Under the pieces are notes generated by a model. The model was not told where the DNA came from and made no database searches. It saw only the letters and a program-made list of their open reading frames with translations. DNA of 19,418 nucleotides, from assembly GCA_958449715.1 (NCBI GenBank), contig CAUDIU010000031.1, forward strand, positions 1-19,418. Reading direction: 5' to 3'. Position numbers and translations under genes: made by a program. The DNA is from an uncultured Clostridium sp. (GTDB lineage Bacteria; Cyanobacteriota; Vampirovibrionia; Gastranaerophilales; Gastranaerophilaceae). Shown here in pieces: positions 7,030-13,728 of the stretch; within the stretch, counting starts at the first letter, position 1, and each line of letters opens with the position of its first letter.

Positions 7030-7116
7030 CGGAGAGAGTGGGATTCGAACCCACGGAGAGTATTGCCTCTCACAGACTTTCGAGATCCGCACCTTAAACC
7101 ACTCGGACACCTCTCC
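7030..7116 (-). tRNA. tRNA-Ser(CGA)
   Basis: The minus strand folds as a class II tRNA. The acceptor GGAGAGG pairs with UCUCUCC (one G-U). The D-arm segment is GAGTGGTTTAAGGT, the anticodon loop CTCGAAA (anticodon CGA, reads UCG), the long variable arm GAGAG-GCAATA-CTCTC, and the T-arm GTGGG-TTCGAAT-CCCAC. The discriminator base is G and CCA is not encoded. It starts only 11 nt after the proA stop and ends 70 nt before ldpA, so it is probably cut out of the proBA transcript or driven from inside proA. Confidence 0.96.
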
Positions 7117-7127
7117 TTTTTTATTTG

Positions 7128-8384
7128 TTATGTTCTTACATCTTTATGTGAAAAATGTTTAGTCCCGTCAACGTAATCTTTTACGATATTTCCGTTGCCT
7201 ATAAGTTTATATTTATAAATTGTTAAACCTTCTAATCCTACAGGTCCTCTTGCATGAGTTTTATTTGTAGAAATTCCGACTTCGGCTCCGAATCCGTAGC
7301 GGAAACCGTCTGCAAATCTTGTAGATGCATTAAAATATACTCCTGCAGAATCAACTTTGTTCATAAATTTTTCTGCATTTTCTATATTTTTTGTAATAAT
7401 GCTGTCAGTATGGCCTGAACCGTATGTATTAATATGTTCGATTGCTTCATCAACATTTTTTACGGTTTTGAATGATAAAATTTTATCACCGTATTCATGT
7501 GACCAGCTTTCAGGTTTGTCTATCAATTGAATTTCTGATAATTGCAATGCTGCAAGCAGGTTATCAATTTTAGGAAATTTTTCATGAATTAACAAAGTTT
7601 CAACAGCGTTACAAGCACTAGGATATTGAGTTTTTGCATCTGTTACAACTTTTATTGCCATATCAATATCAGCTATTTCATCTACAAATATATGGCAAAT
7701 ACCGTCAGCGTGACCAAGTACAGGAATTTTTGTATTTTCTTTTATGAATTTAACAAGTTTATTCCCGCCTCTTGGGATTATCAAGTTAATATATTTGTCA
7801 CATTTTAGCATTTCTGCAACGTCATCGCGTGTGAATACTTGTTGGATAACATTTTTAGGAAATTCTTTAATTTTTTCAAGTGCAGAATTTATTACTGATA
7901 GAATTTTTTTATTTGTGTTTATTGATTCTTTTCCGCCTTTTAAAATTACAGCATTTGCTGATTTTATCGCAAGTGATGAAATCTGTGCAATTACATCAGG
8001 TCTTGCTTCAAAGATTATTCCTAAAACTCCGATAGGGCAAGATACTTTGTATAAAGTTAAGTCACTATCGAGTTCTCTTACTAAAAGTTTTTTATTCACA
8101 GGATCTTCAAGTTTTGCAATATCTCTAATCCCCTGAATCATATCACGCATTTTATTTTCATCGAGTTTTAAGCGATTGAATGCTGATTTTGTAAGTTCGC
8201 CTGATTCTACAAGACTTTTTGCAGCTTCCAAATCTGTTTTATTAGCTTCAAAAATTTCTTCTTTGTTCAATTCGATTTCATCTGCAATTTTTAATAATGC
8301 AGTATTTTTTAATTCTGTTGATAAATCTGCAATTTTTAATGAAGCTTCTTTTGCATCTTTTGCAATTTTTACAAAATCAATCAT
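7128..8384 (-). CDS. proA: Glutamate-5-semialdehyde dehydrogenase
   Basis: ProA reduces gamma-glutamyl phosphate to glutamate 5-semialdehyde with NADPH, the second step of proline synthesis. The 418-aa protein is full length. Landmarks are CPIGVLGIIFEARPDVI (116-132), AVILKGGKES, LIIPRGG (201-207), GHADGICHIFVD, YPSACNAVETLL with catalytic C258, and ASTRFADGFRYGFGAEVG followed by THARGPVGLEGLT. I chose the ATG at 8384 (MIDFVKIA) because AAGGAGAG lies 5 nt upstream; the frame extends to 8417, but that adds residues with no ribosome site. It follows proB by 45 nt. Confidence 0.95.
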   Translation of the reverse strand: MIDFVKIAKDAKEASLKIADLSTELKNTALLKIADEIELNKEEIFEANKTDLEAAKSLVESGELTKSAFNRLKLDENKMRDMIQGIRDIAKLEDPVNKKLLVRELDSDLTLYKVSCPIGVLGIIFEARPDVIAQISSLAIKSANAVILKGGKESINTNKKILSVINSALEKIKEFPKNVIQQVFTRDDVAEMLKCDKYINLIIPRGGNKLVKFIKENTKIPVLGHADGICHIFVDEIADIDMAIKVVTDAKTQYPSACNAVETLLIHEKFPKIDNLLAALQLSEIQLIDKPESWSHEYGDKILSFKTVKNVDEAIEHINTYGSGHTDSIITKNIENAEKFMNKVDSAGVYFNASTRFADGFRYGFGAEVGISTNKTHARGPVGLEGLTIYKYKLIGNGNIVKDYVDGTKHFSHKDVRT

Positions 8385-8429
8385 TTTTCTCTCCTTGTTT
8401 GGGAAAATTTTTCTCATATAGGCAGGGGG

Positions 8430-9569
8430 TTATAAAAGTGTTATATTATCTCGTGTGATAATTGCGTCGTAATTCTTGAATCCGAGAATTTCCATAATAT
8501 TGTCAGAATGTCTGCCGATTACTTTTCTGCAGGAATCTGAACTGTAATTTACGATACCTCTTGCGATTTCATTTCCTTTTTCATCAAGTATTGATACAAC
8601 GTCACCTTTATTGAACTCGTGAACTACATCTAACACTCCGATAGGTAACAGACTTTTTTGCTCAAGAAGTGCTTTTTTAGCACCTTTGTTTACAACAATT
8701 TGACCAATAATATTTGTTGCATAACCTATCCAGCGTTTTTTATCAGATAGTCCTTCTGTTTGAGGTAGAAACATTGTCCCTATTTCTTCCCCGTTAAATA
8801 TTTTTTGGATAACGTAAGGAATTTTACCGTTTGCAATAAGAACTTTTCCACCAAATCTTGTTACCATTCTTGCAGCTTTAAGTTTTGTTCTCATACCGCC
8901 GCGTCCGCCTTCTGAAGCATCTGTTCCAAGTGATAAAATATCATCTGTTACTTCTTCTACAGTGCGAATAATTTTTGCATCAGGATTTGTTTTTGGATTT
9001 TTGTCATACAAACCTTCGACATCTGATAATATTACAAGTAAGTCTGCATCTAATTCACTTGCTACAAGTGCTGATAATTTATCGTTGTCAGAAAAACATA
9101 CTTGCATGTGTTCATATTGCGGGTGGACTTCAACTGTAGATACGGTGTCATTTTGGTTGATAATTGGGATTACTTTAAGCTCAAGTAATTTATTTAAGGT
9201 TGTTCTAAGACTTAAATATCTTTGTCTTACAGAAAAGTCATCTTCTGTTAAAAGAATTTGAGATGCAATAAGTCCGTATGTGTCAAATCCTGTTTCGTAA
9301 ATCGACATTAATTTCCCTTGACCGATTGCGGCACAAGCTTGTTTTAGTGCGACTCCTTCGGTACTATCAATACCTAATCTTTTTTTGCCTAAGCCTACTG
9401 CACCTGATGTGATTACAATAACTTCTTTCCCTTGTCTTGCAAGGTGTGAAAGATCTTCTATAAAGGAGAATACTCTAGGCAATGATACATAGCCGTCATC
9501 TCCTCTTAAAATATTTGTACCAAATTTGAAAACTATACGTTTTGCATTTATAAATTCTTCTCTATTCAT
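8430..9569 (-). CDS. proB: Glutamate 5-kinase with C-terminal PUA domain
   Basis: ProB phosphorylates glutamate to gamma-glutamyl phosphate, the first committed step of proline synthesis, and is normally feedback-inhibited by proline. The 379-aa protein has the amino-acid-kinase core: VFKFGTNIL (12-20), VITSGAVGLGKKRLG, GQGKLMSIYE, NQNDTVS, FSDNDKLSALVAS, ILSDVEGLYDKNP and GGRGGMRTKLKAA. A PUA domain follows at about 280-360 (GVLDVVHEFNKGDVVSILDE, ARGIVNYSS). This two-domain form is the usual one. A TATAAT box sits 6 nt before the ATG with no Shine-Dalgarno, so proB probably has its own leaderless promoter just inside the upstream gene's 3' end. Confidence 0.95.
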   Translation of the reverse strand: MNREEFINAKRIVFKFGTNILRGDDGYVSLPRVFSFIEDLSHLARQGKEVIVITSGAVGLGKKRLGIDSTEGVALKQACAAIGQGKLMSIYETGFDTYGLIASQILLTEDDFSVRQRYLSLRTTLNKLLELKVIPIINQNDTVSTVEVHPQYEHMQVCFSDNDKLSALVASELDADLLVILSDVEGLYDKNPKTNPDAKIIRTVEEVTDDILSLGTDASEGGRGGMRTKLKAARMVTRFGGKVLIANGKIPYVIQKIFNGEEIGTMFLPQTEGLSDKKRWIGYATNIIGQIVVNKGAKKALLEQKSLLPIGVLDVVHEFNKGDVVSILDEKGNEIARGIVNYSSDSCRKVIGRHSDNIMEILGFKNYDAIITRDNITLL

Positions 9570-9575
9570 AATTTT

Positions 9576-9581
9576 ATTATA
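9576..9581 (-). promoter_or_regulatory. -10 box of proB, leaderless layout
   Basis: TATAAT on the minus strand ends 6 nt before the proB ATG at 9569. It is not TG-extended. Any -35 would fall near 9599-9604, at the 3' end of the preceding coding region. Confidence 0.5.
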
Positions 9582-9593
9582 TTACAAATAAAT

Positions 9594-9905
9594 TTAATCA
9601 ATTTCAACTTCTTGATTTATTTCTACTTCATTTTTTTCATCTGATAATGGAGCTTTGTTGTCTTTGTATAACCAATACAGATACATATCGACGAGTAAAA
9701 AGAATGTATTTAAAATATACAGCCAGAATACCCAATCCATGTTATCCAATATTTTGTGTGCTATACCGCAAACATAGCCTAATAAAATTAGCATTGAAAA
9801 GTGAATACTTTTGCCATGTACACATTTGCATTTATATGTTTTTAATGCTGCAACAGGCCAGCTAATTCCGAAACATACCATCATTCCTGCTTCAAATACG
9901 CTCAT
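9594..9905 (-). CDS. Small three-helix membrane protein, SemiSWEET/PQ-loop-like
   Basis: The 103-aa protein has three membrane spans at about residues 3-21, 35-53 and 57-80, then an acidic tail (PLSDEKNEVEINQEVEID). The size, three-helix layout, proline near the first helix (GISWPVAALKTYK) and GKSIHFSMLILLGYVCGIAHK segment resemble half-transporter SemiSWEET/PQ-loop proteins, which dimerise to move small solutes. The canonical PQ pair is absent, so this is a fold-level guess and the substrate is unknown. The start follows GAAGGAGAAAA, a strong ribosome site. It lies 19 nt after the preceding gene's stop and 24 nt before proB. Confidence 0.6.
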   Translation of the reverse strand: MSVFEAGMMVCFGISWPVAALKTYKCKCVHGKSIHFSMLILLGYVCGIAHKILDNMDWVFWLYILNTFFLLVDMYLYWLYKDNKAPLSDEKNEVEINQEVEID

Positions 9906-9924
9906 TTTTCTCCTTCTTTTAGAT

Positions 9925-10548
9925 TTATCCTTTTATATTTATTGTATTACTTTTTTTCTTTTCTTCAAATCCTAGTCCACGCATTAGTGGATGTAGTATA
10001 TGATTGCTTAATTCTGATGCTATCCAGGCAAGACCTATTACTGTTCCTGCAAGGTTGCTTAATTCTATAGCTCCTTTTGCTGCAGGAAATGCTGGAGGTT
10101 TGTCATCTTTTAAGAGATGTTCTTTTAGAGTTAATTTATCATCTTTAGATATTTTTAGGGTATCAGATATTTTTGATAAAAGTTTGTGACCTTGTCTGTC
10201 TTTTTTCTCCATTTTTGCTAATTTTGCATAATTTAGATATTCCGCAGCATTCTTGAATGCAGGAAGATCTTTATCCCCTTTCAATATTTTTTGTGCTAGT
10301 TTGAATCCATATTTTTGGAAAATAAATGGAATCATTGTCAAATATATTCCAAGACATAAAAGTTGGTATAAACCTTCTTTAGTTGCTGCATATTTTCTGG
10401 TTTTTTCATCAACGTTATTATCCATCATAATTGCAACAGGTCTGCCGGTTGCTTTGAATAAAGATTCTGTTGTGACTGTGTAAGTTGTATTATTTGCAAA
10501 ATTTACAAATTTAGGATTTAAAAGTACATTAGCTACTTTATCAATCAT
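9925..10548 (-). CDS. Membrane protein of unknown family, paralogue of the upstream gene
   Basis: I do not recognise this 207-aa protein by name. It shares with its upstream neighbour a block of about 35 residues: here TGRPVAIMMD (34-43), then EKTRKYAATKEGLYQLL (48-64) leading into a hydrophobic segment CLGIYLTMIPFIF (65-77). A charged middle (90-150) is rich in K and D, a second hydrophobic segment lies at about 163-181 (LSNLAGTVIGLAWIASEL), and the C-terminus is basic. The ATG overlaps the upstream stop by one base (TAATG). Two membrane spans with a soluble loop between them is the simplest reading. No enzyme motif is visible; it is probably lineage-specific. Confidence 0.65.
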   Translation of the reverse strand: MIDKVANVLLNPKFVNFANNTTYTVTTESLFKATGRPVAIMMDNNVDEKTRKYAATKEGLYQLLCLGIYLTMIPFIFQKYGFKLAQKILKGDKDLPAFKNAAEYLNYAKLAKMEKKDRQGHKLLSKISDTLKISKDDKLTLKEHLLKDDKPPAFPAAKGAIELSNLAGTVIGLAWIASELSNHILHPLMRGLGFEEKKKSNTINIKG

Positions 10549-11075
10549 TATACACCTCCAATCTTCATTCCGGAATTATAAAAATTCTTGAAATGATAAG
10601 GTGTTGTATAACCTTGAAAATTAGGTTGTGCTATTTCTTTTCGGGGTAGTGGTTGTTGGGGAATCCTTTTTGTTTCTTTTTTAGGTAACAATGCATTCAT
10701 GAGAGGTTTTGTTGCAGCGTTACATATTGCAGGTATAACAAATAGAGCTGTTAAGCTCACAGTGATAAGTGACAGAGTAGATTTCATTTTAGGAAGTTCT
10801 TTAAGATGATTAGATTTTTCTGCAATATGTTTTGCAAGCTTCTCGACTCCGGCATCTGTAATTAAGTATGAGCAAAAAGCTACTGCTCCTGTTAATCCCT
10901 CTCTGAATGCTGTATATCTTCTTGAATCCTTTTCTTGTTTTTTGTCCATCATTGTAAATGTTGGACGTAAAATCCCTTTTGATACGGCAATTGTTAAAGC
11001 TCCATAGAGGGCTTTATTATTTTTGCCTAAATTCATACATAAATTTTTAAATTGTTTTTGAAAAGGGGTAGTCAT
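10548..11075 (-). CDS. Membrane protein of unknown family with RPxxxMMD...RRYxAxREGL block
   Basis: This 175-aa protein is the first gene of the long minus-strand run. It contains LRPTFTMMDKKQEKDSRRYT followed by AFREGLTGAVAFCSYLI, clearly related to the block in the next gene. Hydrophobic stretches lie at about residues 62-78 and 102-118 (LITVSLTALFVIPAICNAAT). The C-terminal tail is proline- and lysine-rich and ends PNFQGYTTPYHFKNFYNSGM. I chose the ATG at 11075 because GGAG lies 6 nt upstream; the ATG at 11087 overlaps that GGAG itself. A promoter, TTTACA-16 bp-TAGAAT, precedes it. The function is unknown. Confidence 0.65.
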   Translation of the reverse strand: MTTPFQKQFKNLCMNLGKNNKALYGALTIAVSKGILRPTFTMMDKKQEKDSRRYTAFREGLTGAVAFCSYLITDAGVEKLAKHIAEKSNHLKELPKMKSTLSLITVSLTALFVIPAICNAATKPLMNALLPKKETKRIPQQPLPRKEIAQPNFQGYTTPYHFKNFYNSGMKIGGV

Positions 11076-11091
11076 ATTTTTCTCCATTATT

Positions 11092-11119
11092 ATTCTAAAA
11101 CTTGATAAAAGAGTGTAAA
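11092..11119 (-). promoter_or_regulatory. Promoter of the minus-strand run beginning at 11075
   Basis: On the minus strand TTTACA at 11119-11114 and TAGAAT at 11097-11092 are 16 bp apart. The predicted start near 11085 leaves a short leader with the GGAG site. Confidence 0.5.
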
Positions 11120-11139
11120 ATACAAAAAATATTATAATA

Positions 11140-11160
11140 ATTATAAGTTTTTCTTATAAT
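11140..11160. promoter_or_regulatory. Inverted repeat with ATAA-N7-TTAT, likely LysR-type operator
   Basis: ATTATAAG and CTTATAAT form perfect 8-bp arms around a 5-base TTTTT centre. The inner core 11143-11157 reads ATAA-N7-TTAT, the form reported for the LysR-family regulator CcpC, and it fits the T-N11-A rule. It lies just upstream of the adjacent lysR-type gene's -10 box and between two divergent promoters. Autoregulation is inferred. Confidence 0.5.
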
Positions 11161-11175
11161 TTATTAAATTTATGA

Positions 11176-11181
11176 TATAAT
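11176..11181 (+). promoter_or_regulatory. Extended -10 promoter of the lysR-type gene, leaderless layout
   Basis: TGATATAAT ends at 11181, 6 nt before the ATG at 11188. No Shine-Dalgarno is present. Confidence 0.55.
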
Positions 11182-11187
11182 TTAGTT

Positions 11188-12069
11188 ATGAACTTGAACC
11201 AATTAAAATATATTGTTGCAATTGCAGATGAATTAAATATATCGAAAGCTGCCCAAAAATTGTATGTTTCGCAACCTTCATTGAGTCAGTGCGTTCAAAA
11301 TATTGAGCGAGAACTTGGAACGAAGATTTTTGATAGAAGTACAACTCCTTTAAAAATTACATATGCTGGGGAAGTTTATATAAATTGGGCTAGAAAGATT
11401 TTGAATTCCACAGAGGAAATAAGTAGGCAGATTGCAGATATTTCAGGTCTTAAAAATATAAAACTTTCTATAGGGATTTCTCCATATCGCAGTACTTGTA
11501 TTTTGCCGCCAGTTATAAAGCAGTTTAAAAAGTTATACCCAGATTGTTATATTGTTGTAGAAGAGCATCCGACAACTATTTTGCATTCAATGATGGATGA
11601 GGGGAAACTTGATATTTTAATTGATACTCCGCATCATAATACTATTGATTATACAAGTATTCCACTATTGAAAGAAAATATATTAATTGATGTTCCAAAG
11701 GATTGGAATATAAAAGGTGATGAAATTGATCTTTCTGAATTTGCGGATAAGCCTTTTGTAATGCTTGCAAATGAACAATTGTTAGGTAGATTGTCAAGAG
11801 ATTTATGTGTTAAAAATGGTTTTGAACCTAAAATATCATTAGAATGTCATACAGTAGAAACTGCTCATGCATTTGTTGCTCAAGGATTGGGTGCATCTTT
11901 TGTGCCTGAACTTTTTGTTAAATATTGGGATAAAAAAGATACAAATTATTATAAAATTAAAAATTGTCAGCCTGTCCGAGAATTTTGTGTAATTTATGAC
12001 AATAGGAAGTATTTACCTTTAGCAGTTAAGGATTTTATAAAAGTATTAGATGATTTCTTGCACAGTTAA
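11188..12069 (+). CDS. LysR-type transcriptional regulator
   Basis: The 293-aa protein has the standard LysR layout. A winged HTH covers residues 1-60, with NLNQLKYIVAIADELNISKA, AQKLYVSQPSLSQCVQNIER and ELGTKIFDRS. A linker helix follows, then a two-lobed effector domain from about 90 (KLSIGISPYRSTCILPPVIK) to the end. The segment ETAHAFVAQGLGASFVPELF is typical of the second lobe. The effector is unknown. It is divergent from the 11075 run, with an ATAA-N7-TTAT dyad between them, and the next genes on its own strand are the 134-aa protein and alr, so any of these could be targets. Its last codons lie inside the first copy of an 18-bp direct repeat. Confidence 0.92.
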   Translation: MNLNQLKYIVAIADELNISKAAQKLYVSQPSLSQCVQNIERELGTKIFDRSTTPLKITYAGEVYINWARKILNSTEEISRQIADISGLKNIKLSIGISPYRSTCILPPVIKQFKKLYPDCYIVVEEHPTTILHSMMDEGKLDILIDTPHHNTIDYTSIPLLKENILIDVPKDWNIKGDEIDLSEFADKPFVMLANEQLLGRLSRDLCVKNGFEPKISLECHTVETAHAFVAQGLGASFVPELFVKYWDKKDTNYYKIKNCQPVREFCVIYDNRKYLPLAVKDFIKVLDDFLHS

Positions 12070-12070
12070 T
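12053..12070 (+). repeat. 18-bp direct repeat, left copy
   Basis: ATTTCTTGCACAGTTAAT covers the last codons and stop of the lysR-type gene. The right copy is an exact match 501 bp downstream at 12554-12571. The two copies exactly bracket the gene at 12149-12553. Confidence 0.85.
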
Positions 12071-12087
12071 GGTTTACATATTTTAAT

Positions 12088-12124
12088 AAAAAGGCAATTT
12101 TCTTCTTAATAGTTTTTTTATATT
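12088..12124 (+). promoter_or_regulatory. GGCAA / GTTTT / -10 type upstream element of the 134-aa gene
   Basis: AAAAAGGCAA at 12088-12097 is followed by GTTTT at 12112 (19 nt after GGCAA begins) and TATATT at 12119-12124, which ends 24 nt before the ATG. This is a shorter form of the arrangement at 666-705 (-) and 16148-16192. A promoter role is inferred. Confidence 0.35.
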
Positions 12125-12148
12125 AATAAGGAAGGTTGGAATTTTGTA

Positions 12149-12553
12149 ATGAGTGTAAATTCTATAAGTTCTATAAGTTCTATGTATTTCCCATATCAAA
12201 ATATTGGTGTTCAACGGCAGCAACTTGGTGCTAATCCTAAGCAACAAGTTTTAATTCCTAATAATAATGTGCAGCCAAAAGAGAAAAAAGGTTTATCTAC
12301 TGCAGCCAAAGTAGCTATTATTGCTGGAGCTATTGGAGTTGTTATATTAGCAGATTACTTTATTAGAGGTAAGGGTTCTGTAAGTAAAACAGTTATTAAT
12401 AAAATAGAATCGTTATTAAAGAATAAAAAAGTTCAGGATTATTGTAAGAAAAATAATATAGATACAGATATTAATAAAATTAAAGAAAAAAGTACTGAAA
12501 AACAATTAGAGTTTCTTGGTGATTTACTTGATATTGTGATTATGGCAGTTTAA
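12149..12553 (+). CDS. Small membrane-anchored protein of unknown function
   Basis: The 134-aa product begins with a Ser/Ile stretch encoded by a 9-bp tandem repeat (SISSISSM, 12161-12183). A Gln/Asn/Pro-rich linker runs to residue 46, followed by the basic pair KK, one hydrophobic helix AAKVAIIAGAIGVVILADYF (52-71), and a lysine-rich helical C-terminus ending in a hydrophobic LLDIVIMAV. The layout (polar N-tail, KxxA(T/A)K then an Ala/Ile-rich helix) resembles the start of the repeat protein at 16217. AAGGAAGG lies 13 nt before the ATG, a long spacing. I do not recognise the family. Its placement between two copies of an 18-bp repeat suggests it was inserted between lysR and alr. Confidence 0.68.
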   Translation: MSVNSISSISSMYFPYQNIGVQRQQLGANPKQQVLIPNNNVQPKEKKGLSTAAKVAIIAGAIGVVILADYFIRGKGSVSKTVINKIESLLKNKKVQDYCKKNNIDTDINKIKEKSTEKQLEFLGDLLDIVIMAV

Positions 12554-12571
12554 ATTTCTTGCACAGTTAAT
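12554..12571 (+). repeat. 18-bp direct repeat, right copy
   Basis: An exact copy of 12053-12070, beginning one base after the stop of the 134-aa gene. Here the TTGCAC within it serves as the -35 of the alr promoter. Confidence 0.85.
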
Positions 12572-12587
12572 AATTTAGTAATATACT
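12559..12587 (+). promoter_or_regulatory. Promoter of alr
   Basis: TTGCAC at 12559-12564 and TATACT at 12582-12587 are 17 bp apart. The -10 ends 9 nt before the ATG at 12597, so the leader would be only about 2-3 nt. The -35 lies within the direct repeat. Confidence 0.6.
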
Positions 12588-12596
12588 AAAGTTATT

Positions 12597-13724
12597 ATGA
12601 AAAATGTAAGACAAACAAATATAAATATACATAGAGATAGCTGGGTTGAGATTAATTTAGAAAATATCGCATATAATATGCGTTCAATAAGAAAAAATAC
12701 CCCTGAAGGAATTAAGTTATTAGCTGTTGTTAAAGCTGATGCATATGGACATGGTTCTGTAATGTTAGCTCCGACTCTATTGGCATCAGGTGCTGATATG
12801 TTGGGAGTTGCGTCAATAGACGAAGGTGTAGATTTAAGACAAGCAAAAATAAATTGCGAAATTTTGGTATTAGGTGCAGTTCCTGTATGGGCTGTAGAAA
12901 CTGCAGTAAAAGCTGATTTAACTATCGCAATTTTTTCAAAAGAGCACTTATTAGCTTGTCGTCAAGCTTATGAAAGAACCGGTATAAAACCAAAAGTTCA
13001 TGTAAAACTCGATACAGGCATGAATAGAATTGGTGTATCTATTGATGATGCAGTTGATTTTATTAACGAAGTTAGAAATGCAGATTATTTGGATTTTGGC
13101 GGTGTGTTTACACATCTTGCAAATGCTGAAATTAGAGAAAAGACACAAATTCAAATAGATAGGTGGAATAGTGTTATTTCAAAAATTGATACAAAAGGCC
13201 TGCTTTTACATATTTTAAATACTGCAGGTGCAATGTGTTATGATGTTCCAAATTCCAATATGCGACGTGCAGGAATTGCCCTATATGGGCTTTATCCAGA
13301 TTTGCCGGAAGATGGTGTGGTGAAAAAGCCTGACTTGAAGCCTGTAATGTCTTTAAAAGCAAGAATTGTAAATATTCATGAGGCGAAAGACGGTGAAGGA
13401 ATCAGCTATGGACATACTTTTACGGCACATGGTGCAAGAAAAATTGCAACAGTTCCTTTAGGTTATGCAGATGGTGTTCCTCGCGGACTTTCTAATAAGA
13501 TTTCAGGAGTTTTGAATGGAAAAGAAGTTCCACAAGTAGGGAATATTACAATGGATCAAATGATGTTTGATATAACAGGAGTTGATGCAAACTTAGGTGA
13601 TATTATAACATTATTAGATGAGAATCATTCAATTGATGAGTGGGCAAAAATATTAGGGACAATAAATTACGAATTGACTTGTCGATTAAAAGTTAGATTA
13701 CCAAGAGTTTATACAAGGGAATAG
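12597..13724 (+). CDS. alr: Alanine racemase
   Basis: Alr interconverts L- and D-alanine with PLP, supplying D-Ala for peptidoglycan. The 375-aa protein is full length. The PLP lysine is K46 in LAVVKADAYGHG. The second catalytic residue is Y271 in GEGISYGHTF. Other landmarks are KLDTGMNRIGV (137-147), THLANAE, RRAGIALYGLYP (223-234), VPLGYADGVPRGLS, GNITMDQMMFDIT and the C-terminal ELTCRLKVRLPRVYTRE. It has a clear promoter but no Shine-Dalgarno. It is followed after 4 nt by lpdA, so the two are probably one transcript. Confidence 0.96.
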   Translation: MKNVRQTNINIHRDSWVEINLENIAYNMRSIRKNTPEGIKLLAVVKADAYGHGSVMLAPTLLASGADMLGVASIDEGVDLRQAKINCEILVLGAVPVWAVETAVKADLTIAIFSKEHLLACRQAYERTGIKPKVHVKLDTGMNRIGVSIDDAVDFINEVRNADYLDFGGVFTHLANAEIREKTQIQIDRWNSVISKIDTKGLLLHILNTAGAMCYDVPNSNMRRAGIALYGLYPDLPEDGVVKKPDLKPVMSLKARIVNIHEAKDGEGISYGHTFTAHGARKIATVPLGYADGVPRGLSNKISGVLNGKEVPQVGNITMDQMMFDITGVDANLGDIITLLDENHSIDEWAKILGTINYELTCRLKVRLPRVYTRE

Positions 13725-13728
13725 TTTA

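Noticed and set aside
6960..7073. N-terminal extension of ldpA to 7073
   Set aside because: The extra residues are translated from tRNA-Ser sequence; AAGGA sits just before the ATG at 6959.
8385..8417. N-terminal extension of proA to 8417
   Set aside because: The perfect AAGGAGAG site lies inside the extension and points to the ATG at 8384.
12102..12134. Hairpin CTTC-TTAATA / TATTAA-(bulge)-GAAG that could mask the ribosome site of the 134-aa gene
   Set aside because: The stem is short, AT-rich and bulged, and if the -10 at 12119 is right its left arm is not transcribed.
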